A stretch of DNA of 64,000 nt from Desulfitobacterium hafniense DCB-2 (GCF_000021925.1 NC_011830.1:2504501-2568500); one strand, 5' to 3'; numbered from the stretch's first letter, positions 52,703-62,297 are shown. The notes: generated from the sequence alone by a model not told the origin. Translations and numbers: made by a program.

Positions 52703-53869
52703 TTGGAACGTGCCCAAGAGCTTTATCAAGAGCGCCTGACCAGACTTAATACAGCCTTTGCCAATGGCAAACCCGACTGCGTGCCGATTTTGAGCATGGC
52801 AGCCGAATATGTCTATCGGATTCAGGATATCAGGCCCATTGATGCCTACCAGGATATAGGGGTTATGGAAAAGGCCTACCGCAATTTCTTCTCTGAAGTC
52901 TACTTCGACGGGTTTCTGATTCCGGTGATCGGCAGGAACAAACTGGATACTCTGCGGCTGTTAGGGGGAGGGACGTCTCAATACTTGCCCGACGGCTCCT
53001 TTCAGACTAAACCCGGCTCCATCAATGTTATGGAACCCAGTGAGTATGACGACTTGATCGCTGATCCGGCCCGGTTTTTTATCGAAAAGGTTATGCCCAG
53101 ACGGTTTAAGCTGCTGGCTGAAGACTACAGTGCCGAAAAATATGAAACCTTTGTTGAGGCCCTCAGAAGTCTTTTAGCAGGCCGCAGCGCCACCCAGCCG
53201 GTTACCGATATGTTGAAACATGAGCTGGGTCTTGTGGAACTCCAGCAGGGGGGCATGTATAATCCGGTGGATATTATTCTGGACTTCCTCAGGGATTTCC
53301 AGGGGATTTCCGGCGATATTAAACGCCGTCCGGAAGCCGTGAGGGATGCCGGACTGGCTATTATGGACTGGCTGCTGGCCATGGCAACCATGAACCCGCC
53401 GGATGAGAATAAACGGATTACCATTCCCATGCATCTGCCTACCTTCTTGAGGCCAAAGGAGTTCGAAACGGTTTACTGGCCCTCTTATAAGAAATTTGCT
53501 TACGCTTTGGCGGAGCGGGGCTATCAAATTTATTATCTATTTGAAGGAAACTATGAGCACCTTCATGACTATCTCCAGGAGCTGCCGAAGAACAGGGTAT
53601 CCGGGCTGTTCGAACATGACGATCTCAAGCTGGTCAAGAAGAACCTGGGACATATGATGTGTATCGTGGGCGGAATGCCGACGCGGATGCTTTATTATCA
53701 AACGCCGGAAGAGTGCATTGCCCATGTAAGAAATGTCCTGGATACGGTAGCCGTCGACGGGGGCTTCATCCTGGGCCCGGATGTCCCCATGCTGTCCAAA
53801 ACAGACGGAAAATTGGCAAATTTTAAAGCAGTCAATGACTTTGTTCATCATTATGGACTGTATAGCTGA
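52703..53869 (+). CDS. UroD-family substrate:corrinoid methyltransferase (MT1)
   Basis: A 388-residue protein of the uroporphyrinogen decarboxylase superfamily, like the MtvB/OdmB/MtaA methyltransferases that demethylate phenyl methyl ethers, methanol or similar substrates. Candidate metal ligands are in FEGNYEHLHDYL (Glu, His) and MMCIVGG (Cys). TTG start after AAAAGGGGG, 20 bp after the corrinoid gene. The MT2-corrinoid-MT1 order gives a complete demethylation cycle except for the ATP-dependent activator (RACE), which is not in the window. Substrate unknown. Confidence 0.78.
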   Translation: MERAQELYQERLTRLNTAFANGKPDCVPILSMAAEYVYRIQDIRPIDAYQDIGVMEKAYRNFFSEVYFDGFLIPVIGRNKLDTLRLLGGGTSQYLPDGSFQTKPGSINVMEPSEYDDLIADPARFFIEKVMPRRFKLLAEDYSAEKYETFVEALRSLLAGRSATQPVTDMLKHELGLVELQQGGMYNPVDIILDFLRDFQGISGDIKRRPEAVRDAGLAIMDWLLAMATMNPPDENKRITIPMHLPTFLRPKEFETVYWPSYKKFAYALAERGYQIYYLFEGNYEHLHDYLQELPKNRVSGLFEHDDLKLVKKNLGHMMCIVGGMPTRMLYYQTPEECIAHVRNVLDTVAVDGGFILGPDVPMLSKTDGKLANFKAVNDFVHHYGLYS

Positions 53870-53895
53870 TCCTGATTTTTTAGGAGGTTGTGGAA

Positions 53896-54006
53896 ATGAC
53901 AAATTATGAAATGGTCCAAAAGGCGGCGGAAGAGCTATTTAAGGCAAAGACACCGGAACAAGTTGAAACCTTCACTCAATTTATCGCGTTCTTAATCATG
54001 GGGTAA
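53896..54006 (+). CDS. 36-residue small protein
   Basis: A short frame with a perfect AGGAGG eight bases before its ATG, beginning MTNYEMVQKAAEELFKAKTP and ending TQFIAFLIMG. The first part is an amphipathic helix and the last ten residues are hydrophobic. It lies 26 bp after MT1 in the same direction. The strong ribosome binding site supports translation; I do not recognise the family. Confidence 0.5.
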   Translation: MTNYEMVQKAAEELFKAKTPEQVETFTQFIAFLIMG

Positions 54007-54177
54007 GCATTGACAGGCAATAGGGTTGAAGCAATCTGCACTATTTCTGCAGATATGACAGCATTATCTTTAGAAAAATCAGGGCAAGGGAGGGCAGTGT
54101 TTTTTAATTTAATGTGAAGCTATTCATAAATGAAGCTGTTCTAAAACTTAAAAATGATTAGGAAAGGGGAATGTTAA

Positions 54178-55455
54178 ATGTCTGAACCCAAACCAGGCCA
54201 AAAGCCCCACTATGGCGGTGCAGTTAAAGCCGCCGTGTTATCCATCATGCTGCTGCAGTACTTACAGGCTTTGACCTCACCGGCTGCCGGTGCTATTTTG
54301 AAGCATTTCGAGCAATTTGGGTACACTTCACTGGACATTAAACAAATTCAGACCATCCCGACTTTGGTCATGATCTTTGCCTGTATGGCAATTATCCCTA
54401 TGGCCAATAAGCTGCGCAAGAAAACAATTCTTAAAATTGCCATGGCCTTGATTTTTTTTGGTGGAATCGCACCAGGGATCGGACCGGACAGCATGATGTT
54501 CATCTATGCTTGCCGGGTGGTTTTTGGCTGTGGTTATGGTATGATTTATGCTTTAGCCTCTTCATTTATTGTTGATCTTTTTGACGGCCCTGAACAAAAA
54601 CAAATGATGGGCTGGAAGACGGCTGCCGGTTCGATTGGCGGTATTATCTTTCAGACCGTGGGCGGCTTTTTGGCGGCGATGTACTGGAAATATGCTTTCC
54701 TGGGCTTTCTCGTGGCGCTGCCCTTTATCTTATTGATTTTATGGAAATGCCCGGACCCCTCCGGGCTGGAGGAATTTAACCCGGCAAAAGAAGCCGGCCG
54801 GCCCAAAGCAAAGGTGGAAAAGGGCCATTGGTTCGTCATTGTTCTGGCCGCTCTGAATGTGATGATCTTCTCTTCGTTTATGATCAATATGCCCATCGTG
54901 ATTATGACCGAAGGACTGGGGACTCCGAATACCATTGCTTTAGTTATGAATCTTTTTACTGTGGGAATTTTCCTGGGCAGCTTCACCTACGGCTGGACCA
55001 CTAAACTATTGAAGCGATTTGACATACCCTTCACCATCCTGGTTTATGGTATCGTCCTGGTGATCCTGCCCCGTTTCGTCACCTTGCCGGTCTATATGAT
55101 CTGTGCTTTGATCTTTGGCTGGGCTTTTGGCGCCTACAACCCCAGTCTGGTTCTGGCCGTATCCCGTCAGGGGAGCGCTCTGGCAGCTACCGCAGCCATT
55201 GCTTTCTTCGTTGCCGGGCAAGGGCTGGGACAGTTTATCCAACCTTACTTTATGCTGCTTACGGGAGTTTTTGGGCTTAACGAACCTTGGGGTGAACTGG
55301 CTCCCTGGGTTATGGCAGGTCCCATGCTCATTGCTATTTCCATCTGTAGTTTTATTTGGGTTGTCAAAATTACCAACAGGAAATTCCCCTATGAAGGGAA
55401 TGTCAAAGCTGTGGGTAAGGCAGATCAGACCATGGAGAGTCCGCTGGACAGTTAA
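54178..55455 (+). CDS. MFS transporter
   Basis: A 425-residue major facilitator with about twelve membrane helices. NKLRKKTILKIAMALIFFG holds the loop 2-3 signature position and RVVFGCGYGMIYALASSFI the helix 4 motif. Adjacent to the methyl-transfer genes and a second transporter, it may import the methylated or phenolic substrate or export product. ATG after GGAAAGGGG. Confidence 0.82.
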   Translation: MSEPKPGQKPHYGGAVKAAVLSIMLLQYLQALTSPAAGAILKHFEQFGYTSLDIKQIQTIPTLVMIFACMAIIPMANKLRKKTILKIAMALIFFGGIAPGIGPDSMMFIYACRVVFGCGYGMIYALASSFIVDLFDGPEQKQMMGWKTAAGSIGGIIFQTVGGFLAAMYWKYAFLGFLVALPFILLILWKCPDPSGLEEFNPAKEAGRPKAKVEKGHWFVIVLAALNVMIFSSFMINMPIVIMTEGLGTPNTIALVMNLFTVGIFLGSFTYGWTTKLLKRFDIPFTILVYGIVLVILPRFVTLPVYMICALIFGWAFGAYNPSLVLAVSRQGSALAATAAIAFFVAGQGLGQFIQPYFMLLTGVFGLNEPWGELAPWVMAGPMLIAISICSFIWVVKITNRKFPYEGNVKAVGKADQTMESPLDS

Positions 55456-55467
55456 ATACAGGAATTA

Positions 55468-55512
55468 AAGGAGGGGCTGTGAAAATAAAAAAGATTTCAT
55501 GAGCCCCTTCTT
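55468..55512 (+). terminator. Hairpin between the two transporter genes
   Basis: AAGGAGGGGCT pairs with AGCCCCTTCTT (one G-T pair) around a 23-base loop and is followed by TAAAC. Weak T-run, so it may attenuate rather than stop transcription. Confidence 0.45.
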
Positions 55513-55569
55513 TAAACTGGCAATGGTCAGTATAGGGTCTGGTGTGGAGAATAATTAAGGGGTGAAAAC

Positions 55570-56943
55570 GTGGAAATTCTAAAGAATGCAGAGACTGTAA
55601 GTCCTCAGAGCTTTTTCGATGAAAGAGTGGCCTGGCGGGAAAAAGCTGCCTATGCCATGGGAGATGTAGGGGCAAACGTAGTATGGGCTACCCTGACGTC
55701 CTTCATGACCTTCTTTTTCACTGATGTGGCGGGAATCGGTGCCGCAGCTGTCGGCAGCATTTTCCTGATATCGCGGATTCTGGATGCTTTCAGCGATGTG
55801 GGCATGGGAGTCTTAGTAGACAGAACCAACCATAAGTACGACAAAGCCCGGCCCTGGCTTTTGTGGGTGGCGATACCCTATGGGATCGGGGCGGTTTTGC
55901 TGTTCAGTGTTCCCGACTTTGGTATGACCGGAAAAATAATTTATGCATTTCTTACCTATAACCTGATGTCTACGGTATTATACACTGTTTTTGCCCAGCC
56001 TTATCATACCCTGATGGCGTTGATGACACGGGATCAGTATCAACGGTCACTGCTTACGGTGATGAGGATGTTTGCCGGTGTTTGTACCGCCATTGTCATT
56101 AACAATGCGACTCTTCCTCTGGTTGAGCATTTTGGGGGCGGTGCTGGGGGCTGGCAAAAAACCATGGCTGTTTATGGTGCCATAGCGGCAGTGATCATCA
56201 TTTTAGTTTTCTTGTTTACGAAAGAAAGGATCAGAGGGGTCAGTGCCAAGAAAACACCGGTTAGGGAAGGGCTGAAAGCTCTTGCTGCCAATAAATACTG
56301 GCTGATGATTCTGGTGGTAGGTGTTTTGGTCTATATTTTGTTTGCTCTTCCAGGGGTGAATATTTACTATGCCCGTTATGTATTGGGCAACCCCATGTAC
56401 CTGGGCTCCATTATGACCTGCACCTTTGTCCCCAATCTGCTTTGTTTTGCGGCCATTCCTCTGGCCTTGAAGATTTTCAGCAAGCGCATGCTGGTTTTCA
56501 TCGGATTTCTTTTCTATGCCATAGGAACAGGGGCTTTGCTGGTGGAACCCATGAATATTAACTATGTTTTGACGGGAGTTTTCATTAAAGGTCTTGGTTT
56601 TGCTCCCTTGGCGGGTACTTTGTATGCCTTTATAGCCGATACGATCGAATATGGCGAATGGAAGACGGGGCTGAGAATGGAAGGGCTGATCATGAGTGCG
56701 GCAAGCTTCGGCCAGAAGGTGGGCACAGGCATCGGGCTGGCAATTATAGGGTGGCTGCTGGCCTGGGGCAATTATGTAGGCAATGCCGCCACTCAATCAC
56801 CGGAGGCCCTTTGTGTGATCAGTTTTATGTTTATTCAGCTTCCTTTGTGTATCTATGCCGCAATTATTGCCATCATGTATTTTTACAAACTGGACAGGGA
56901 GTATCCGGCAATCATTGCGGAGTTGAACCAAAGAAGATCGTGA
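55570..56943 (+). CDS. GPH-family (MelB-type) cation symporter
   Basis: A 457-residue symporter of the glycoside-pentoside-hexuronide family. AAYAMGDVGANVVWATLTSFMTFFFTD and ISRILDAFSDVGMGVLVDRT (in parts) contain the family Asp residues that bind the coupling cation. About twelve helices. GTG start after TAAGGGGTG. In this context a phenolic glycoside or aromatic acid is a possible substrate; that is inference. Confidence 0.87.
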   Translation: MEILKNAETVSPQSFFDERVAWREKAAYAMGDVGANVVWATLTSFMTFFFTDVAGIGAAAVGSIFLISRILDAFSDVGMGVLVDRTNHKYDKARPWLLWVAIPYGIGAVLLFSVPDFGMTGKIIYAFLTYNLMSTVLYTVFAQPYHTLMALMTRDQYQRSLLTVMRMFAGVCTAIVINNATLPLVEHFGGGAGGWQKTMAVYGAIAAVIIILVFLFTKERIRGVSAKKTPVREGLKALAANKYWLMILVVGVLVYILFALPGVNIYYARYVLGNPMYLGSIMTCTFVPNLLCFAAIPLALKIFSKRMLVFIGFLFYAIGTGALLVEPMNINYVLTGVFIKGLGFAPLAGTLYAFIADTIEYGEWKTGLRMEGLIMSAASFGQKVGTGIGLAIIGWLLAWGNYVGNAATQSPEALCVISFMFIQLPLCIYAAIIAIMYFYKLDREYPAIIAELNQRRS

Positions 56944-56982
56944 CGGGAAGAGAATTGTGAAGGATTTAGAATGGAAAAGATT

Positions 56983-57014
56983 AAAGAGGGCAGAAATAGT
57001 GTCCTCTTTTTGTA
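56983..57014 (+). terminator. Terminator after the symporter
   Basis: AAAGAGG pairs with CCTCTTT around a 13-base loop and is followed by TTGTAA. Confidence 0.65.
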
Positions 57015-57143
57015 ATTGCAGAATATTTGAAATTTTTAAGATAAACCTTTTGTGCTAGAATAAAGTTAGAGTATTTTTTCACAAGAACTTCCCGGGAAGT
57101 CCTAATATGGGTAAGAAGTACAGAAAGTTTGGAGGGTTTTTTT

Positions 57144-59186
57144 ATGATCGTTACCGAAAAGAGTTTTTCTGAGCAAACATACTGGGAAGAGATAGCACGA
57201 TGTAAAACTCAATTTGTGAATAATGGAGAAGACCCTTTGCTCAATCCCTATCTGCGCAAGGAAGTGGCAGAATCCTGGATCAGATCAAAAAACAATGGAG
57301 TTTTTCCCTGGACATCCTATAGTAAATACTACCTGACAGAGGAAGAGTGGGGGGTGCTGAAGGAGCAGAATGAGCGGCTTATTCATATAGCCCAACCTCT
57401 GATCAGCAATTATTTGGGGCTGGCCTCCACCAATGGACATTCCCTGGAACTGTTTGACCCCAGCGGTGCCTTTTTGCTGGGGATTCATATCAATATTTCT
57501 TCAACTCCCGTTCTCTCCATTGTGTTTAATGAAAGTACCACAGGTACCACCGCTCATGGTTTGGCGACTTATCACAAGAAACCCTTCCAGTTAATCGGAC
57601 CGGAGAACTACCTTGATGTCTGGCAGAATATGATCTGTTCTGCAGCCCCTATTTTGGATGAGATGGGTGAAGTTCTGGGTACTCTGGCTTTGGTTCAGGA
57701 TATGGGGGAAAAACCCTGGGAAAAGAACCGGTCTAACCTGCATATTCATTCCCTGGGCTGGGTCAGCTCTCTGGCAGAAGCTATTGGCAACCAGATCAAA
57801 ATTCAAAATAGTTATGATGTTCTCAATCAGGTGAATAACGATTTAAGAAAGGCTACGGAAACCTTGAAAATTATCCTGGAATTTATTGACGAAGGGGTGA
57901 TCACCATTGAGCCTAATGGGCGGATTCTCAGTTCTAATCATGAGGGCAGCAGAATATTGAATGTGAATCATGGCGAGATAAGAGGGCGAAACATTGGGGA
58001 GTTTCTGCTGCCCAGGTCGGCGTTAATGGATTATGTGGCCGATAAGAAAACAGTAGATTACATGGAGGAATATGTGGTCAATGGCCGGGAAGAGAAGCAG
58101 TATCTGGTGAGCTTGCGGCCGGTGTATAAGCAAGGCAATGACGAGCTGGATTTTGCCATTCTCCGTTTTAATCATTCGGACAAGATCAACGCTCTGGTTA
58201 ACACCAGGAGCGGGGCTGTAGCAAAATTCCGGTTTGAAGATATTGTGGGGCAAAGCGAAGCTATGTTAAAAGCGAAGGCTTTAGCCAGGCGTTTTGCCAG
58301 AACCCGTGAAAATGTTCTTTTGCTGGGGGAGAGCGGGACAGGCAAGGAACTTTTCGCTCAAGCCATTCATAACAGTCACCGCCCGGGAGGGCCTTTTATT
58401 GCTGTGAACTGTGCCGCCATGCCCCGGAATTTGATCGAAAGCGAGCTTTTTGGCTATGAAAGCGGCTCTTTCACCGGGGCGGAGAAAAATGGCCGGCCGG
58501 GCAAGATAGAATTGGCCAACGGGGGAACCCTTTTTCTGGATGAAATCGGCGATATGCCTATTGAGTTGCAGGCGGTGTTGCTGCGGGTTCTGCAGGATAA
58601 AATGGTCATGAGGATAGGAGGAAGAAATTACCGGCAGGTTGATTTCCGTCTGATAACGGCAACCAATCAGGATCTGAAACTCTCAGCCCAAGAAAGGAAG
58701 TTTCGTGAGGATCTCTATTTCAGAATTTCTGTTCTTAATATAGAGATACCCCCTCTGCGCAGCAGAGGCTTCGATATTGCCATACTTGCGGAGCATTTTA
58801 TTGAAAATTATGCCAAGCGGGTGGGACTGCCGGCTGCGGTGATCAGCCCGGAGGCCAAACGAAGGATTTTGGAATATAATTGGCCGGGCAATGTCCGCCA
58901 ATTGGAAAATGCCATGATCTATGCCGTGAACTTGTCCGAAGAGGGTCAGATTATGCTCAGTCACTTGCCCAAGGAGTTGAGCGAAAAAAGAACGGCCTTG
59001 CCTATGGTCAGTGAAAAGGAGTGTGATAAGCCGGAGGAACTGTTCTCCATGAAGGATCTGGAGAAAGTGACCATAAAAAAGGCCTTGGAGAGAGCCGGCA
59101 ATAGTGTGGCCATCGCTTCGGATTTGTTGGGAATCAGTAAAACCACTCTGTATAGAAAATTAAAAGAACATAATATTCACTATTAA
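57144..59186 (+). CDS. Sigma-54-dependent AcoR-type activator
   Basis: A 680-residue enhancer-binding protein. An AcoR-like N-terminal region (VAESWIRSKNNGVFPW) leads into a GAF-like sensor (about residues 70-215) and a PAS domain (about 240-345). An AAA+ domain (about 360-600) follows, with Walker A GESGTGKE, the sigma-54 loop GSFTGA (GAFTGA variant) and Walker B FLDEIGD. A Fis helix-turn-helix ends it (SVAIASDLLGISKTTLYRKL). The ATG at 57144 follows GGAGGG; an upstream TTG contains that site. It is the only sigma-54 activator here, and three sigma-54 promoters flank it, so it very likely controls them. Confidence 0.92.
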   Translation: MIVTEKSFSEQTYWEEIARCKTQFVNNGEDPLLNPYLRKEVAESWIRSKNNGVFPWTSYSKYYLTEEEWGVLKEQNERLIHIAQPLISNYLGLASTNGHSLELFDPSGAFLLGIHINISSTPVLSIVFNESTTGTTAHGLATYHKKPFQLIGPENYLDVWQNMICSAAPILDEMGEVLGTLALVQDMGEKPWEKNRSNLHIHSLGWVSSLAEAIGNQIKIQNSYDVLNQVNNDLRKATETLKIILEFIDEGVITIEPNGRILSSNHEGSRILNVNHGEIRGRNIGEFLLPRSALMDYVADKKTVDYMEEYVVNGREEKQYLVSLRPVYKQGNDELDFAILRFNHSDKINALVNTRSGAVAKFRFEDIVGQSEAMLKAKALARRFARTRENVLLLGESGTGKELFAQAIHNSHRPGGPFIAVNCAAMPRNLIESELFGYESGSFTGAEKNGRPGKIELANGGTLFLDEIGDMPIELQAVLLRVLQDKMVMRIGGRNYRQVDFRLITATNQDLKLSAQERKFREDLYFRISVLNIEIPPLRSRGFDIAILAEHFIENYAKRVGLPAAVISPEAKRRILEYNWPGNVRQLENAMIYAVNLSEEGQIMLSHLPKELSEKRTALPMVSEKECDKPEELFSMKDLEKVTIKKALERAGNSVAIASDLLGISKTTLYRKLKEHNIHY

Positions 59187-59233
59187 TAAACCAAGAGCCA
59201 AAAGGGATGGGCCTATAGGCTAAGGAAGGACCC

Positions 59234-59279
59234 AGTGCCGCTTTAGCATAAGCAGAGAAGCTTAATGATAGGCGGCACT
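59234..59279. terminator. Hairpin between convergent genes
   Basis: AGTGCCGC pairs with GCGGCACT around a 30-base loop, between the activator and the leftward ferredoxin gene. Bidirectional termination is plausible but the T-run is poor. Confidence 0.45.
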
Positions 59280-59301
59280 TAGGTAAGGGGTGATAAGGAG
59301 T

Positions 59302-59637
59302 TTAAGGAAGATAGAGGGTAACTTTTTTACCCTTGGCGGTCATGCTCTTCATCAGTTCATCCAGGGGGCCGTATTCAATGCACTGGGTCAAGCAGTTATG
59401 GACACAGGCCGGTTTGCGGCCTTCAGCCACACGGTCGGCGCAGAGATCGCAAAGGGAGGTGGGAACGGGGATATAGTCCCATTCCGTTCGCTCCCCGCTG
59501 AGTTTGAAGGGTCCCACCTGAGTCAGTTTGATCCCCCATTGCTCCAGGGGGATGCCGTGGGCGTTCCGGCAGGCGAGTTCGCAGCTATGGCAGCCAGAAC
59601 ACCAGCCGTAATTGATGAGTAGACCATTACGAGACAT
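59302..59637 (-). CDS. Short ferredoxin subunit B
   Basis: A 111-residue paralogue of the ferredoxin at 50668 with CSGCHSCELAC and CDLCADRVAEGRKPACVHNCLTQC (in parts). Two clusters expected. ATG follows CAGGAGG. It lies 40 bp after the second molybdoenzyme gene and should be its electron partner. Confidence 0.88.
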   Translation of the reverse strand: MSRNGLLINYGWCSGCHSCELACRNAHGIPLEQWGIKLTQVGPFKLSGERTEWDYIPVPTSLCDLCADRVAEGRKPACVHNCLTQCIEYGPLDELMKSMTAKGKKVTLYLP

Positions 59638-59677
59638 GTTCGTTCCTCCTGTCTGAATTGCGGATGAGATGGTTCAA

Positions 59678-61930
59678 TCAGTCGTCTAAACCGCTTACTT
59701 TGTATACTTTGCAGAGATTGCTTTTGTAGTTGGCGCCTAACCCAAGCTTGCCGATTTTTTTGTGGGGCATCAGCATGTTGATATTGGATTTAAAGGTACC
59801 GAACAGGTTGGGTTCGGTACCGGCTTGTTCCGGGTACCACCAGCCGTGGAGGGCATGAACGACTTTCGGGTGAACCGTGGGCTGAACCAGAGCTTTCATG
59901 CGGCATTGGCCAAGATGATTCTCAATGGCCACCCAGTCCCCGTCTTGAATGCCCAGGCCGGCGGCGGTATCAGGATGGATTTCAACCGTAGGCCAGGGGG
60001 TGATTTGCCTTAAAGAAGGAATCTGCCTGTGCTCCGAATGGAAGGAGGTGAATTTTCTGCCCCCGGTGGTCAGGACCAAGGGGTATTGGGCAAAGAGTTC
60101 AGGGGTGCGGTAAGGGCTGAAGGGAGGTTCCTGGAAATAAGGCAGGGGATCTTCTCCCCAGCTTTCAAAGATGGTGGCTTTTAATTCGATGAGGCCGGTC
60201 AAGGTCTCAAAACCCGGTTCACCGTCACTGCGCAATAAGCCTTGCTCGTATTTCCTGTAGACATAGTGCTGCTGTTGAACAACCTTATCCTTAAGGCCAG
60301 GATAATCCAGTCCGGTTTTCTCCTCAATCTGCTCGGTAAAGAAGTCGGACACGGTTTGCCAGGGCCAGGCTTGGGGGTTTAAACGCTTGCCTAATTCAAA
60401 GCAGATTTCCAGGTCGGATTTACATTCTCCCACCCGTTCAATGCACTGGTTAACCGCCCCCAGGAAAGCGGAATTGCGTCCAAAATGAGGAATGACCACA
60501 CCGTCATGCTCGGCAAAGGTGGCGATCGGCAGGACAATATCGGCATAAGCAGCCACCGTGGGGGTCATAAAGAGCTCCTGGCAGACCCAAAACTCTATTT
60601 TCTTAAAGGCCTCATACCAGCGCTTGGGCACCGGTGCCGCATTGGCAAGGGGGTTTTGGCTGTTGGACCACACCATCTTAATGGGGTAAGGCTGCTGCTG
60701 TTCAAAGTATTCCAAGGTATTGTCCGGGCTGCAGGCCATCAGGCCATAATTGAAGAAGGGGAACTCTTTATTGCCGATGCGGTTCTCATAAATTTCCTCA
60801 GGAATCTGCTTGTGGGTATCATAGCGCCATTTACCCATGAAGCTGGCAGGTTCGGCCAGGGTATTGCCCCCCGGGACGTCAAGATTGCCGGTCAGGGTCA
60901 TGAGGTAAAGAACCCCTTGAATGGCCTGAATACCGTTCCAGTTCATATCCAGGGCTACGCCCCACTGAATGCTGGAATTGCCGGCCTGGGCAAAAGCACG
61001 GGCGGCCTGGACAATGGTTTCTTCCTTAATCCAGCAGATATCCGCTACCCGGCGGGGGGAATATTCCTGAACACGCTCTCTCAGAGCATCCAGCCCAAAA
61101 GTCCACTTTTCCACAAATTCGTGATCATAGAGATCCTCGTTGATAATAACGTTCAGCATGCCTAAAGCCAAGGCCGCGTCCGTACCGGGACGAAGCTGGA
61201 GGTGATATTCCGCACGGGAGGTCAGCCAGGTAACCCTGGGGTCCACGGCGATAATTTTCGTACCCCGCTTCATCATATCCACAATAGCATGGCCGAAGAA
61301 TCCGTCGGAATTGGACTCAAGGGGGCTTTTGCCCCAAATGATGATATATTCGGGAAGCTGGAATTCAGGGTTGTCGTAGCGATCGGCAAAGTAAGCGGCA
61401 TAGTCAATTTCCGGATAACCTGCTCCTAAGACATATTCGGTAACGGCACAGCGGGGGCCATAACAGGAAAGGCCGCTTAAAACCCCCACATTGTTGGGTG
61501 TCTGCAACACCGCGTAGGATAAGGCAGGGAAGTAAAAGGTGGCTTCACGGCCGGTGCCGCCCATCATGGCAATGGATTCCGGCCCGTATTGCTTTTGATA
61601 ATATCTGACCTTCTCTTCAATCAGGTCATAGGCTTCATCCCAGGTGATGCGTTCCCATTTATCCCCGCCTTTTTTGCCGGCACGCTTCATGGGATAAAGA
61701 ATTCTGTCCGGATGGTAAACAGCCTCCGGGAGTGACAGACATCTTACACAGACACGTCCCTGAGAAACGGGGTGCTCGGGATCGCCTTCCACTTCCACCA
61801 GCCTGCCATCCTTGACGTGCATAAGCAGCCCGCAGCCCGTAGGATGACAACCTGGGGCAGACCAGGCACAGGTTCTCACAGTGTAATCCTTTTCTGTGCC
61901 TTTCTTATACTTTACAGCCATTTGCTTCAT
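59678..61930 (-). CDS. AthL/catechol-dehydroxylase-like molybdopterin oxidoreductase B
   Basis: A 750-residue paralogue of enzyme A without signal peptide. N-terminal motif C-x4-C-x27-C-x2-C (PGCHPTGCG ... RVCVRC). MGD-binding segments IIIWGKSPLESNSDGF and AVDPRVTWL; C-terminal LTTGGRKFTSFHSEHRQIP. Two ATGs (61930 and 61921) are possible; the first is used. The operon is zinc-ribbon gene, this gene, ferredoxin, read leftward from a sigma-54 promoter at 62282-62297. Confidence 0.83.
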   Translation of the reverse strand: MKQMAVKYKKGTEKDYTVRTCAWSAPGCHPTGCGLLMHVKDGRLVEVEGDPEHPVSQGRVCVRCLSLPEAVYHPDRILYPMKRAGKKGGDKWERITWDEAYDLIEEKVRYYQKQYGPESIAMMGGTGREATFYFPALSYAVLQTPNNVGVLSGLSCYGPRCAVTEYVLGAGYPEIDYAAYFADRYDNPEFQLPEYIIIWGKSPLESNSDGFFGHAIVDMMKRGTKIIAVDPRVTWLTSRAEYHLQLRPGTDAALALGMLNVIINEDLYDHEFVEKWTFGLDALRERVQEYSPRRVADICWIKEETIVQAARAFAQAGNSSIQWGVALDMNWNGIQAIQGVLYLMTLTGNLDVPGGNTLAEPASFMGKWRYDTHKQIPEEIYENRIGNKEFPFFNYGLMACSPDNTLEYFEQQQPYPIKMVWSNSQNPLANAAPVPKRWYEAFKKIEFWVCQELFMTPTVAAYADIVLPIATFAEHDGVVIPHFGRNSAFLGAVNQCIERVGECKSDLEICFELGKRLNPQAWPWQTVSDFFTEQIEEKTGLDYPGLKDKVVQQQHYVYRKYEQGLLRSDGEPGFETLTGLIELKATIFESWGEDPLPYFQEPPFSPYRTPELFAQYPLVLTTGGRKFTSFHSEHRQIPSLRQITPWPTVEIHPDTAAGLGIQDGDWVAIENHLGQCRMKALVQPTVHPKVVHALHGWWYPEQAGTEPNLFGTFKSNINMLMPHKKIGKLGLGANYKSNLCKVYKVSGLDD

Positions 61931-61945
61931 CCTCTCCTTACATTA

Positions 61946-62113
61946 TCAGCGTTCAGAATGATTAGGGGGTTGGGGGTTCTTGACCTCTTCTTTAGCTATT
62001 TCCGTGCCGCAAAAAGGGCATTTTGCAGCCATATGACCTTGTTGCAGGGTTAATTTTTTTTGGCAGCCGGAACAAATGACAACTTTAGATACGGCAGCGG
62101 GTCTGAAACACAT
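61946..62113 (-). CDS. 55-residue MCFRP zinc-ribbon protein
   Basis: A small protein starting MCFRPAAVSKVVICSGCQKK, then CPFCG and an acidic tail. The Cys pairs CSGC and CPFC should bind zinc or iron. The frame extends to 62188, but the ATG at 62113 follows AAGGAGGAGG and gives the same N terminus as the 48146 protein. It directly precedes molybdoenzyme B, mirroring the other operon. Confidence 0.75.
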   Translation of the reverse strand: MCFRPAAVSKVVICSGCQKKLTLQQGHMAAKCPFCGTEIAKEEVKNPQPPNHSER

Positions 62114-62281
62114 CGGGGCATCCTCCTCCTTTCCTGCACTTTCAGAAAGTATAATGACCTTGCCTACTTTCTTCCAGCATAAGTGCAACCAATGGCTTCA
62201 CCTTGCTGGATGCGTGATTAGTTTAATTCACCTCCAGCACTGAATAGTAAGGGCTGTATTAAGCCGTCGCCTCTATTTACT

Positions 62282-62297
62282 TGCAAATACCGTACCA
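62282..62297 (-). promoter_or_regulatory. Sigma-54 promoter, leftward
   Basis: On the minus strand TGGTACGGTATTTGCA fits the -24/-12 consensus fully and differs from the 48092 promoter at one position. It drives the zinc-ribbon, molybdoenzyme B and ferredoxin genes. Confidence 0.82.
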
